Origin: Hemibagrus wyckioides
Taxonomy: Eukaryota > Chordata > Actinopteri > Siluriformes > Bagridae
Direction: 5' to 3'
NCBI RefSeq assembly: GCF_019097595.1
Contig: NC_080731.1
Coordinates: 13,626,071 to 13,690,070, forward strand
Length of the DNA stretch: 64,000 nt
The notes beneath the pieces are model-generated. The model saw only the letters and a program-made list of their open reading frames with translations. It was not told the origin of the DNA and searched no databases. Positions 1 to 12,466 of this stretch are shown one piece after another. Both the position numbers and the translations under genes were made by a program. Each line of letters opens with the position of its first letter. The stretch's first letter is position 1.

Positions 1-368
1 TTTCATATATACATATAGGACCTCATCTATAATGGTATACATATAGGGGCCTTTGGTGACAGAAATGTTAAGAACAACCATTACATGTGTGCTTGAAAGT
101 TCAAAGTTTCAAAGTTTTAATAGAGTCTGTCTTACAGTTGATGAATCACCTACACTAACTCATGCATTAACTCGAGCTCCTGTGAGTGGACAATACAAAT
201 GATATTACCAAACTGTTACGATGTTAAAGCAAGAAACTAAATCATGCCCGAAAAAGGTTACAAACTGTACAAAACCATCTAGCAAGCAAAAGCTGAAATC
301 GGCTCTGAAAATTTAATGAACATTCTTTCCTTTCATATTCAAAGACTGATGCTTCTGACAGCGTGTCA

Positions 369-451
369 CTGTGTGTGTGTGTCTGTGTGTGTGTGTGTGT
401 GTCTGTGTGTGTGTATGTGTGTGTGTGTGTCTGTGTGTGTGTGTATGTGTG
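369..451. repeat. GT microsatellite
   Basis: Interrupted (GT)n tract with CTGT and ATGT interruptions. It is an ordinary simple repeat. Confidence 0.9.
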
Positions 452-581
452 CCCTGGGGAGCTGATTAGCTCCCACCATCTTAGACAGCATTAAACCAGC
501 TGCCTCGCAGTGTGTCTCCATCATCTTTGTGTTAGAGTGAAAGGAACAGTCTCACCTCAGTATGTTGGAGTGAACCATTTG

Positions 582-585
<4 letters not shown>

Positions 586-613
<28 letters not shown>
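586..613. repeat. CA microsatellite
   Basis: Perfect (CA)n run of about 14 units. Confidence 0.9.
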
Positions 614-615
<2 letters not shown>

Positions 616-3001
616 TGTGCATGCACCTGAACACAATTCCTACTTCTATAAGCATTTGCTTTAATGTAGGTCTGCTAGAAATGTGCAGGGATCCATCTTC
701 ATATTTACAGTTATTTATCAAAGAATTGAAGTTGTGTCCTAGTATACTGTGTGTTTTCTAAATAATCTTTGTCTTTGGCTAATCTTAACACATATCACTA
801 GACTAGAAAGTGGAAATGGAAAGGGACAATTTCACTAGAGTGGAATGAGCACCAGTCAGTAAATGAATGAAATATTAAAAATATAATTTCTGTTCAATCC
901 TCTGCATTTGCATACAAGTGTAGCGGCATGTTTTTCACTATATTTTACAAGTGTAGAGGCATATTTGACTTTTTTTAGAAACAGTTGCTGGACTACTACT
1001 GCAGTAACTAATTTCTCCACAATAACTATTTTTACAGAAAATAAGTCTACTTTTTAAATACATTTTTTAGTTGCATGAACCAAGACTCAGAATTGACTTG
1101 AGACCAGAAATGTCAGTATCATAGGGTCCAGTAAATGTAAAAGTAAAAGAAAAAGTAAAAGTACACTAACATTTGAAAGTAAAAGTAAGTTTAGGCAATG
1201 GTGACATTAAAAAGGTTAGTTCAAACTTGTGTAACTTTATGGCATTTCAAAAGCAAAAGCAGTCTACCAGATTTCCTGTATCTGCATTGTCTTTGCATTT
1301 ATCAAAATTTCCCCCACTATGAAATCCTTCATGAATTATTTCTCTTTATTTTAATTCTATTATGGGGTTCTTTTGTTTCTTTTAATAAAAAAAATGTAGT
1401 CCTACATAATTAATGAATGATCCTGCTGAAGGCTCCTGCTCCATAAAACTCAAATCCACATAAGCAGTACCATGTGCATGTGCTTTGAAGGTTTGCCAAA
1501 AAAGTATGTTTCCCTTCTTATTTCGTATGCCTTCTCGCAACCTTGTCAAAGTGCTCTCTCAGCACATTTTTCTCACCTCATTTCTGTGTGAATCATGAGG
1601 AGAAATCAAAAGATAAAACAAGCAACCTGTCATAAAAAGGATGAGGGATGGATTTAGAGGGGCCTCTCCATGTCGCCAGTTCTCTATGAAAGAAAAGTCT
1701 CTCTCCATCTCCCCTTTCCTCATGGACTGGCCTAAACAAATCAAAACAAAGCAATGCCTTTCTCTTAAGAACTCTCTATTTCTTTCAAAATATTTGTTAA
1801 TCCTTGGCTTGTGATTTAAAGGAATGCCAGGGTACACGTGTAAATAAACATAGATTTGAATGATTGCTAGTTAAATAGTTAGGATGATCAAGGACAAATT
1901 GGTTAAAGCAGTCAGACACAGTGAAATAATTATAGGACCATCTTGGCTGGTATCTGGAAGTCAGCAAGGAATACTGACATCTTCTGGCTACTTCGTTTAG
2001 AGCAGGCTCCGGTCCTTTAGGGCCAAAACACTCTTCTGGGTCATTACTTCAAAATCCAGAAAGTACAAAAGGTACTTTTTGTACCTTTTGTAAATTTGTA
2101 AATTTGTAAATCTTTTGTAAATTTGTAGATTTGTAAATCCCAATCAGCTTTAAGTATGTCACACTGTTCACAATTTTACATATATAGTCAGGTGGCATTA
2201 AACTGGAGTAGATGCAATGCTGAATACAGGTATTACACCAAGTTAACACTTTCCAATAAGTGCAGGTTACATGAACTGACAGGAATTAAAATAAGCACTC
2301 ATTAGAATGTAATGACTTGATACAAACAATATTCTAGCTATAAACATAAATAGGCCACATATTATTCAGTAATAAACAGGTTCATGTGGCAATGGTATGA
2401 AAACAAGATGGCATTTTTAATGCAGCCCATAATTCATAATTAGCTGAAAATAATGGTAATCACGGCAGCCTGGCCTCTTAAACGGCTTTTTTGGTCATTA
2501 AAGTGGAAATAAATTCAGTTTCTCAGATTTAAATTTTTACTGTCTGTGTACTTTCAGCAGTTTTAGTGATTTGTTTCGATTTGTTTTGTTCAAGATGACA
2601 TTGTGTTGTACATGTCTATAACACTGTAATCTGATGGTGATTGGACAGTCAGAATAAGCCCACATATGACCACATCCATATTGGGTATAAAGCACTTTAC
2701 TAAAATAAACATCAGAATGCATGCACGGGAATATGAGGGCATCATTATTTACATCCAAATGAATTTGCCTTCAAAGATCAAATCAAAAGAAACAAAAAGA
2801 AATGCAAAGCATTTCTTGAAAGGAGATCTATAGATATTCTGTAGGCCTTCCACAGTGTCTATATTCAGAGAGTCTGGTCCATTTACCAGGCACAACAGTA
2901 GTAGTTTTGTAACCTACCATGCTGTTAAAATCCATCTGAAATCTTAGCACAGGTTTCATTCTTCATTCTTCGTGCTCCCACATTTCTTTTTTTCTTGCTT
3001 T

Positions 3002-3198
3002 TCAAAGCTGGAGCCACACTGTGGCAAAGGAAGCCATTATTAAGTAAAGTGTGTGCGATGATAACAACAATTTGTGATGGCGGGGAGCACAGTTACACAG
3101 ATCTGAGTCACAGCAGTGTATTTTCACTCCTGGAAGTTCCTCTGTGTGGCAGTGACGGGATGTAGCACATCCGCTGGTGAGCACCATTCCTAAAGCAA
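3002..3198 (-). CDS. Ly6-type gene exon 3 (second half of LU domain, GPI tail)
   Basis: 197 nt including the stop. It encodes [11 protein letters not shown], the CCDSDLCN motif and a C-terminal hydrophobic segment. The exon starts at the acceptor after TTTGTCCACAG. The open frame extends upstream of it, but that part is intron. Confidence 0.85.
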
Positions 3199-6100
3199 CT
3201 GTGGACAAACAGGCACAGGGAACCAGGAATCTCATGCAATGGCTTTGTTTTGCTTTATAGTAATGATAGTAAAAGACTTTTTCAGTCATTCACGTTACAA
3301 TTCTTGAAACATTTTTAATAACATAAAACATACTGGTTTATAGAGCTGAAATATACAAATATTCAAATGCATGTACAATATGTTTCACGGAATGTCTAAA
3401 ACTGGTGTTCATCATGCAGGCTTTGTGTCTGCTGAGGACTGCAGCCGCTGAACTGGCTGAAGCAGTGACGCTGAGGCATCAGAGAAAAGTGGATAAGACA
3501 TGCCAAGTGTAGGATTAGTGCTCACTGTTGATCCAGAGAGAGCTACAGAGCAATTAGGATACTAGACACTGCATAGTGGTCCAGTCCTCTGAATACAGAA
3601 CGTATACTGTTTGCTCAGATGCTTTATAGATAGAATAGCAAATTAACAGCTTAGTGTTAGGTTACTCAGAAGTGAGCGTCTATAGTTGATGATACACGAA
3701 AGGCAACCCAAGAGATTTTCTATTAATGAACTTATTAATGAATGTTCCCCTACTTTTTAACTATTTATAGTTACATTGTAGAGTGTCCACTAGAAAAGTT
3801 AAACTTACAAGCATCTGGGAAAGAGCGATAAAAAACAATAACATATTAGAAATATTAGAAATAATAACATTAAATAAAATAATCCTATGATTTGATTACA
3901 GTTGTCAGAGCTGCTGTTACAGGAAATTAATCAACACCTTTGGACCAAAAGTTCTTGATCAAAATCAAGAACTCAACAGCACTATGGTAAAAAATAATGT
4001 TAATTGAGCTTTGGCAAGTAACCCTGATGTCTAAATTATTGTGTGGTCTAGGTGTTGCTATTCACAGGGCACAAGTGGTTTAGAGCGTGGATATTGAGGT
4101 TAATGCAGGTTAATTAGTGTGAAGAGGAACTTGGTGATCAGCACAGCGCAGTCAGAGGAGTGATTATCCTTCTGTAAAGCTTCTTACTCTGCCACTTACA
4201 CATAGGCAGCATTGGACTAAGAATCGAGGAGTCAGGATTTTGTGCTCTGTGGACTGGAATTGATCCAAGGCAAAAAATCATCTTAACTTTTGCATTTCAT
4301 CCAGGAGGTTTATGCATTTCACTAGTCTGTGCTACTGTTAATATTAACTCCTTAAAATCCCTCAGCTTATTATTCAGTTATTCATCATAAGGCACATTAT
4401 TTAATAAGTATTAATCAGCAACTACAGAGAAACTAATAGAAAAGATGTGTGGCGATGAGAGTAAAAAAAGTAAATGAGCACGTACCTATGGTTTCTCAGA
4501 GACTGGGAGATTATGAGATTAGAATTAACTCTTACAATACAAAAAATGGCTGCTGTTTGTGGATAAACCTTAAAGTCACCTGTAATATATTTTGAGATCT
4601 ATAGATACACCAATCAGGCATAACATTATGACCACCTGCCTAATATTGTGTTGGTCCTCCTGTTGCTGCCAAAACAGCGCTGACTTGTCGAGGCATGGAC
4701 TCCACTAGATCCCTGAAGGGTTGCTGTGGTATCTGGCACCAAGATGTTAGCAGCAGATCCTTTAATTCCTGCAAGTTGTGAGGTGGGGCCTCCATGGATC
4801 GGACTTGTTTGTCCAGCACATCCCACAGATTCTCGATGAGACTGAGATCTGGGGAATTTGGAGGCCAGGTCAACACCTCAAACTGGTTGTTGTGCTCATC
4901 AAACCATTCCTGAACCATTTTTGCTTTGTGGCACGGTGCATTATCTTGCTGAAAGAGGCCACAGCCATCAGGAAATACCGTTTCAATGAAAGCGTGTACA
5001 TGGTCTGCAACAATGCTTAGGTAGGTGATACACGTCAAAGTAACATCCACATGGAGGGCAGGACCCAAGGTTTCCCAGCAGAACATTGCCCAAAGCGTTA
5101 CACTGCCTTCACCAGCTTGCCTTCTTCCCATAGTGCATCCTGGTGCCATGTGTTCCCCAGGTAAGTGATGCACATGCACACCGCCATCCACATGATGTAA
5201 AAGAAAATGTAATTTATCAGACCAGGCCACCTTCTTCCATTGCTCTGTGGTCCAGTTCTGATGCTCACATTTCCATTGTTGTTGCTTTCGGCAGTGCACA
5301 GGGGTGAGCGTGGTCACCCTGACTGATCTGTGGCTATGCAGCCCCATACACAACAAACTGTGATGCGCTGTGTATTCTGACACCTTTCTATCAGAACCAG
5401 CATTAACTTCTTCAGCAACAGTAACTCGTCTGTTGGATCAGATCACACGGTCCAGCCTTCAGTCCCCGCGTGCATCAGTGAGCCTTGGCCACCCATGACC
5501 CTGTCACCGGTACACCACTGTTCCTTCCTTGGACCACTTTTGATAGATACTGACCACTGCAGACCAGGAACACCCTAGAAGAGCTGCAGTTTTGGAGATG
5601 CTCTGATCCAGTCGTCTAGCCATCACAAATTGGCCCTTGTCAAACTCACTCAAATCCTTACGCTTGCCCATTTTTCCTGCTTCTAACACATCAACTTTGA
5701 GGAAAAAACGTTCACTTTTTTCCATAATATATCCCACCCACTAACAGATGCTATGATGAGGAGATAATCAGTGTTATTCACTTCACCTCTCAGTGGTCAT
5801 AATGTTATGGCTGATTTTAGATAGATGTGTATTGCAGATATTGAATTTTAATATGGATCTACAAAACAACTATAACTTTAATATACTTCATATACTCTAC
5901 TGTAATGTACAAACCCTTTATATGGAACACAATTGGCTGATATCTGAAAATGAAGTAAGACTTACATGTTTTCTGTTTATTGTTAAATCTATGAGGTTTA
6001 CAACTAGCTTCTTTCTTAAATAAATAACATTGCCAATTTTACTATAGCGATTTTAATAATCAGTAAAATAAGTAAATCATTTTTATTAGCTATTAGTCCA

Positions 6101-7669
6101 TCTTTATCATTCATAAAATGAAGCCCTGTGACATGTAAAAGCTGTGAGAACTTACCGCTTTCTGTTCTGATGCAGAAACGCTGCTTAAAGCCTCTGTGGA
6201 AATGGGAGCAGGTGATGACTTCAGGACTGGAACACCCTACATCCACATATCTCTGGCCCTGGATGTTACAGGCATAACACTGCAGCGCATCAGCTACAAA
6301 ACACACAAAATATGCAGTTGTTTTTTGTTTATTTTATTTGCCTAGAAAACCTAATTTGAGTCCAGGTCGTAATCATTTCATATGTTAGGCAATTACAGAA
6401 CATCATCTGGAAGCAGGATGATTAAACTGAATGGGGAAATGTTTTTAATAGATAATAATGCATGTACTGAATTCAGTCCTTGTTCTTATAACACACATTT
6501 CCATGCTCATGCCACAGTTGTTGATAGATCTGCACTATGCACAGTGCAAAAACAAATCCTAACCTGGGGCTGTTTAGCTAATGTTTTAGTGTTTGTGTGT
6601 AATGTAGTGTGGAATGAGAATAGCATAAAACATTACATGTAGGAAAACTTAATATCGTAACCAAAATATATTTGTTGTTATAGAAATGCATTTATTGAAC
6701 TGAACTTAAGGCACAAACCCTATGAATGATCTCATGTAATATTTATTTAACCATGGAGGCACTGCAGTCTAGAGGGTTCTGTTTCTGCTGCACAGGTCCA
6801 AGGTCCTTGGTTCCAATTCAGATTACTGTCAGTGTTTTTCATCTTCTCTTTGGGCATCCCTCAGGTTTTACAGCTTCTTCCCACCTCCCAAAAATGCTGG
6901 TAGGACTGGATGCTCTAAAATTGTCCCTGGTTGTCGGTAAGAAATGTGTGAATGTATGTGTGTATGATGCTCTGTGAGTGACTGCCATCCAGGATTATTC
7001 CCAGTATTCTTAGGATAAACTCCAGGATAAAGCAGATCCTATAGATAAATGAATGGATGAATATAATTCAAACATCCATTTTAAAGAGAGCGCAGCAGAA
7101 ATGTGAACCAATGGGCATTCAACAGTTCCTGTGTTGGTATTGTATAAACATTAACACAATTTGTATAAACATTAACATCTCCATGTGAATGTTGTGGCAA
7201 TGCAACACTTTTCACAAAAAAATATGGCTGTTCAAGGGGTTTTTCTTTCCCTTTCTTTCTGTCTATCTTGTTTTTGCATATATAGACAAGAATAATTCCA
7301 AAACAACAGAGAGCATGCAATTTCTTTTAAATATGTCTGATTTATAATTTACCCACATGTATTGTAAATACAGCAGTAGTCATGATTTGAAAACTATTGT
7401 GCTTTGCATAAACTGTAATTAATGAACACTTCACATAAATAGAAAGAATCGAGTTTAACCCAGTGGAAAAACACACGCACACCTCTCACAAACACTTCAC
7501 GTCTTCTAAATGTTACTCATGTCTCATCAGTGGTCCTGTCTGGAAGAGTCAAGCAAGAGACATACAAACACACCCACGTATAAAACTCACCTCGTGTTAT
7601 AAAAAGTGGCAGCAGTGCCCAGCAGCAGTAGAGTGTGAGTCCATGCAGCAGAGGTGAACAGGGAGACAT
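3002..7669 (-). CDS. Ly6/uPAR-family (LU domain) GPI-anchored surface protein, three exons
   Basis: The spliced reading is exon 1 7591-7669, exon 2 6156-6293 and exon 3 3002-3198, with both introns in phase 1. It gives a 137-residue protein. Exon 1 starts [10 protein letters not shown] and supplies a hydrophobic signal peptide, ending at a good GTGAGT donor. Exon 2 (acceptor TTTTGTAG, donor GTAAG) opens the LU domain with LQCYAC and carries further cysteines ([13 protein letters not shown]). Exon 3 follows a strong polypyrimidine acceptor and ends the domain with the family signature CCDSDLCN. A hydrophobic tail ([15 protein letters not shown]) then suggests a GPI-attachment signal. Cysteine order, length and phase-1 introns all fit single-domain Ly6 proteins, which sit on the outer plasma membrane and bind receptors or proteases. 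I cannot assign an ortholog. The second intron holds a broken Tc1-like transposon in the same orientation. The exon joins are my prediction. Confidence 0.85.
4607..5822 (-). mobile_element. Tc1/mariner-type DNA transposon (degenerate, DD36E spacing)
   Basis: Terminal inverted repeats share the core ATAACATTATGACCAC (left about 4619-4635, right about 5793-5809). The outermost bases and the TA target duplication are not resolved, so the ends are approximate. The minus strand encodes a broken transposase, described separately. The element lies in the intron between exons 2 and 3 of the Ly6-type gene. Confidence 0.85.
4640..5737 (-). pseudogene. Tc1-like transposase, frameshifted
   Basis: Two open stretches on the minus strand carry the two halves. 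5504-5737 holds the N-terminal helix-turn-helix region ([20 protein letters not shown], then a KTAALLGCS recognition helix). 4640-5383 holds the catalytic domain: first Asp in VAWSDKLHF, second in FQQDNAPCH, and Glu in LIENLW. By my count 36 residues separate the second Asp from the Glu, unlike the 34 of classical Tc1, which resembles the DD36E branch of the superfamily. The halves are not in one frame and the linking region is damaged, so no full enzyme can be made. Confidence 0.85.
6156..6293 (-). CDS. Ly6-type gene exon 2 (first half of LU domain)
   Basis: 138 nt, phase 1 to phase 1. It encodes [20 protein letters not shown] and continues through SSPEVITC to CIRTES. The LxCYxC opening of the three-finger fold and the next cysteines are visible. 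The acceptor is preceded by a T-rich tract. Confidence 0.85.
6726..7065 (+). repeat. Degenerate teleost retroposon 3' tail
   Basis: The order of words (a 'gagggttc ... ggttcaattcagat' block, then CACCTCCCAAAAATGCTGGTAGGACTGGAT, a GTGTGTGAATG block, and a final ATGAATGGATGAAT tail) matches a worn copy of a very abundant fish LINE 3' tail. The tail comprises a 'header and exact-date' block, a 'gattggc ... aaattgtcc' block and an ATGAATGAATG terminus. I recognise this from general knowledge of teleost repeats, not from a database search. It sits in the first intron of the Ly6-type gene. Confidence 0.5.
7591..7669 (-). CDS. Ly6-type gene exon 1 (signal peptide)
   Basis: 79 nt from ATG to donor, 26 codons plus one base. 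The frame reads [20 protein letters not shown], followed by a few hydrophobic residues. The exon is too short to stand out as an open frame. It was identified because its phase and its GAG|GTGAGT donor join exactly to exon 2. Another ATG, 22 bases further into the exon, is in a frame that stops early, which favours the ATG used here. Confidence 0.75.
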
Positions 7670-7771
7670 GTGTGCAGCTAGAGTTCTTCACACAGCACTG
7701 AGCGCTCAAACACTTACACAAGTGAGAATAATCCTTTTGATAGGGGTGCACAGCACCACACTAAACCAGCC

Positions 7772-7793
7772 ATACACACACACACACACACAC
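7772..7793. repeat. CA microsatellite
   Basis: Short perfect (CA)n run just upstream of the Ly6-type gene. Confidence 0.85.
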
Positions 7794-8014
7794 TGTGGAA
7801 CATGCTGCAGAGACTGACTCTGTGAGGCAATTATCACTTTGATCATGTTTATCATTATTAACCATTTTTTCTCACTTTTCTAAAGTCAGTGATAAACGTA
7901 ATGGTAGTGCGGCTCTCTGTAGTGCTTTTAGTTTAGAGTGAGTGCGTCTCAAGATAATCCACACCGTAGGTGCATATCCTGTCTTATGGTCTAACAGCAC
8001 ATGAGGGAGGAAAC

Positions 8015-8039
8015 AGACACACACACACACACACACACA
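8015..8039. repeat. CA microsatellite
   Basis: Perfect (CA)n run. Confidence 0.85.
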
Positions 8040-9160
8040 ATACTCTCATTTTGAAAGCAACAAGATTGGCACACTCAGTCCTACAGTGCAAAAAATGATA
8101 TCAAGTAAAAAGGTTAATGTAAATATTTTTATTTTGAGATAAAATAAAATAACAAAATGCTTAATTTCAAGCTTAAAATGCTCTTGTTCTTTTAGCAAAT
8201 AATCTTAATTGTTTCAAAAATTTCTTCCCAAGAAATAGCAAAATCAATAAACATGACTAGTTTATCATTTAAATCTACAACTTGTTTCCACAACAGTGCT
8301 CCAACATGTTTGTTGAATTGCTAACACTAATCTTTCCATAATATCTAATTAGTAATGTTGTATAAGCAACATTACAATTATGTCCCAAAGCAAAACATAA
8401 TTGTTTTTAGATCATTACAGCCTCACTGTTATAGAAGCTGTTGATTACTTATCAAATGTTCTTATAATTTCTCTGTTAGCTGGAGCTCCTTAGTGAGCTT
8501 GCTCTCCACATGCTCAGCACACCCCATTGCTCCTGTCTCCTTCTGATTTTCTGTTCCTGAGTTTGTTCCTTTCGTCGCTGGTTGTAATGACAGGAGACAA
8601 GTGAGTTTCACAAGGCTGTGATGTGTTGAACTATGTCTAAGGAGGTGTGACAGATCTACTTAACAACTGCAGGGGGCAGATGTTCAGTTAGAATATTTTC
8701 CCCAAGGCTTTTGTAGAGTGTGGATGTTAATTAAGCAAAACACCATCATCTCTATTATTGCAGCAACATATAATTTATAAATCATGAAAACAATACAGAC
8801 AGAATTATATTTTATCAGCCAAGCACAAAGGGTAATGGAACTGTTGAGTTTCATTAAAAATCAAGACTAAGTTTTTAGACTGTGTTTTGTCCAGATATTT
8901 ATTTTCCAACAAATACATATGTAATGATGATGCATTAAATTACTTTAAGCACATTTTACAAGTGTTATTACATGTCAGTGTCATGTGAGTAAACTGAACA
9001 GGTCTTTCTGATATTTTATTGGCATAAATTTGAAATAATGGTGTGGAAAATATGAAGTGGCTGGTGACTAGGAAAAAAATCTTTAACCTCAAACACACCT
9101 CAGACCCCCACTGATCTTTGATGATACAAATTTTATCCTGCACCTATCAGCCAATTAATT

Positions 9161-9162
9161 TA

Positions 9163-9234
<72 letters not shown>

Positions 9235-9235
9235 G
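9161..9235. repeat. TGTC/TATC compound microsatellite
   Basis: Perfect tetranucleotide tract that switches from TGTC units to TATC units half way. Confidence 0.95.
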
Positions 9236-12200
9236 TTGTCAAGTCACATTTGAAATCACACTGGAATGGTCATCAAATTTAAAAATGCACTATAATTGCT
9301 AATAAACTGATAAAACATGCATGATGTAAATTACACAGATGCCACGGACCGGATGAGAATAACATTTGAAGAGTTTAAGCAGCATGTATACAAAGGGAAG
9401 AGAAAACCAAGAAATGAAATGTCAAAGTGGCAGAGAGAAACAAAAGTAATAAAGCAGGTGTTGCATTAGCATATGTTGACTCCATACTTACTGGCACCTC
9501 ACAGGAGAATGGACACATGATTGTATAACATCACACGTACATTTTTTTTTAGTTACCTAACTATTGGAAATCCTTCAGCAAAAGTGAATCTCATAAGATC
9601 ATAAGATACAGAAGGGTAGATTAAAGGTAATGTTTATTATACACACTATTTAGACAAGATACTACCTTTTCCTATAATAATAAATTTAGGATTAAATTCA
9701 GATGTAAATAACTGATAGCTATTCTATAAATTGTCTTAGAAAAAAGCAGAATAATTCAGATCTGCCATTTAAATTTCCCAAATGTCCCTATTAAGTTTCA
9801 AAGGAAATTAGCATGGTTTAGGGAATGCTGATCTGCTTCCCTCCATAACCTCCTTCATCTGCTATGCATGCTGCTTCGCAGAGTTCAGTACCACAGTGGC
9901 TTAACCTGATGGGTCACTGTTAAGCTCCAAAGGCTGTAAGAACAGATTTTCAGAGATCACTGTAAGCTGATTCTGATGACACTTCAGTGCAGAGCCTTGA
10001 TAAAGTGTATCATGGAATCAAGAAATGTGTGATGACCTGGAAAATCCCTTCGTATAGGAAATATTTTTACATTTTTGTCATATTGGTGTTTTTTTTTTTA
10101 CTTTCTTGAACTAATATACGATTCTTTATAATAATAATGTATAATAATAATGTCTAATAATGTATATATATACATATATATATATGATATTTTCCACATA
10201 TCTCAAACAGATGTTAGGTCTGCATTTTAAAATAAATTCTTAAATTTCTGTCCGTCTCTATGCGCTGATGTAAACTTGTCTGCTGAACGATGCTTCTCTT
10301 CATCTTCAGCACTACCTGTGCTCTCAGGCAAATGACAGTAATCAAGCTCTGTGTTGCGAGGCAATAGTTGGGTGGTATTTTTAGTAGTTTATCTGATTTA
10401 TTATAACACACACACAATCACATCCACAATCAGCAAGGTTAGAAATGAGAGCATTTCCACTTTTTTTTTCAGTAAACACATACTTCCTTAGAATAAACTA
10501 TGCTTAGAACTATTAAAATCTTCTTAGCAGAAAAACTCACTTTTGTCACACTTTTTGCCTGTTTTCCAGAATTCAAACAAAGCAACTTTCCAAAGCTTTT
10601 TACAGATTGTCACACAGATGTTCTACACTAAAAAAAGATCTGTCAGGCTATGATCTTCCACATGTGAATGTGGCTGTGAACAGGTGCTCCAATCCATCAA
10701 CCCTGGAAGCCTGGTGTAGCTTTAACAATAAACAGCTTTACTCAAAGGAGAGTGTTTTCTATGAATCTTCTCAAATCCTTAATGAGCTTTATTTTTACAT
10801 GGACATGTACAAGCTTCAAGCTGAGCCATGAGCACCTTTGTACCATCATGTTGTCTGGATGGTACAAAGCGGTGTATGCAGCACTGTAGCACTGATTAAA
10901 AGATTTTGCAGGCTAGATAGATCACCATCAGTTTAAACCGGTTGATGTGTTCTTTCTTCACACTGGGGCTCCACATGCCTCCTACACGACTCTGTAATAT
11001 ACTGCACAGCCCCCAGCCAGTGAGGGAGGAATCTGTGATCTCTTTTCAGTGAAAAACCATCCCCAGATAGATCCCTTTGGTGAGAAAAGCCATGCAGCTG
11101 TAAGGAGGTATGGCTTGTGTCACAGACTTCTTATCCTTAATTCCAACAACTGTGTTACTGTGGTTAACAACCCTAGCGACTGCAGCAGGAGTTGCTTGGA
11201 TTCAATTGACTAGACGCTTTTAAATCAACTCTGCCAAACCTTCACTATATGTCAGGGTCACTCCTTGGTATTTCTAGAATGGGATAGAAACCTATCTGTC
11301 TTCCAAAATCGGATGTGAAATAAGTAGATTGACTGAATCATCCAATTGAGGCCCTAAGCCCTGATAATGCTGGTCTCAGGTGGTATCCTTATGACAAATA
11401 GTAACTTAATTTTAAATGATGAATAGTAAATGATAAGTTTTATAATAAATAGTAACTAAATTCAAAATTTTATCATTTTTATTCCATGTTTCTATACTTA
11501 TATAAAGCTTTGTTGAGTCCACTGTTAAAAGCACAATACAAATAAAATGAATTGAATTGAAATTGTTTTTGGTTTTAAAGTGTCCTGCCAACACAGGACT
11601 CTTCAGTGGTGTGGACCAAACCAACGGATAAGTAGACGTTGCACGGAAGCTGGCCAGGGCCATCTGTGACTGCCGGTTTAAGGCCTGCACAAGGCCAGTT
11701 TGGGTGTCTAGCCAAAGACCATTACACGTTTTTTTTGAGGGTGCCACTTTGCCACTCTAGTTAGCTGTGTTAATTTCTAATATCTGAAACCTGTTCTGTT
11801 TTCTCTAGGTATTTTTTTGGCCACAGTCACTGCTGCATGATTGATTTAGACATGTCTGGCAATATGGATTGTGTCCACTATGCTGTCCATAAACCAGACA
11901 GAGAGACTTCCTGGTTCAGGTGTCCAACTTTAAGGGGCAAGGTTCTAATCAGCTCCATCACAGAGGAGTTGATTGCTGGAGATTGAAATTATTGTTCTAA
12001 TACAAGCTGCAAGTGGCTAATATATGTCAAGCAATGCCAAAAAAAACCTCACCAGTATGTCATTAATATAAAAACCTTCTTTAATACTGGCACAGAGAAA
12101 TATGTCATGACCTGTGCTGTGTATAACAGCACACATTCTGTACTATGGGTTGCATGTTAACATCCAGTCCAATTCTGTCCACTGCTATTATGAGAGCCCA

Positions 12201-12407
12201 TTTGGAGACAACCAGCTGTGCATGTGAAAGAGACTAACTCAGATTCATTTCTGGAAGCTTCTAAAACCCGAACATTACGACCCAACTGTTAGCTTACAGT
12301 GGACTGGAAACAGCGCTTGACATTTAAAGTTTAAAATAATGAAACAAAAATTATGTTAGTTTGAAAGATATTTATGTATATTGTCCTGGAAATTGGGGCA
12401 AATCTTT

Positions 12408-12408
<1 letters not shown>

Positions 12409-12463
<55 letters not shown>

Positions 12464-12466
12464 ATA
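12409..12466. repeat. TAAA microsatellite
   Basis: Perfect (TAAA)n tract of about 14 units. Confidence 0.95.

Larger units (their letters stand above)
1..3001. other. Gene-free 5' stretch, microsatellites only
   Basis: I see no convincing coding exon here. The longest open frames have no recognisable domain, and the composition is AT-rich intergenic DNA. It contains a long GT-rich microsatellite, a CA microsatellite and, near 2060-2140, a cluster of short direct repeats of a TTTGTAAA-like word. The part just below 3001 is the 3' flank (probably 3' UTR) of the minus-strand Ly6-type gene. Confidence 0.6.

Noticed and set aside
11412..11747. Minus-strand 111-residue frame with a retroelement-like look
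   Set aside because: No motif could be named, and the flanks show no LTR or termini. It is too weak to annotate as an element.
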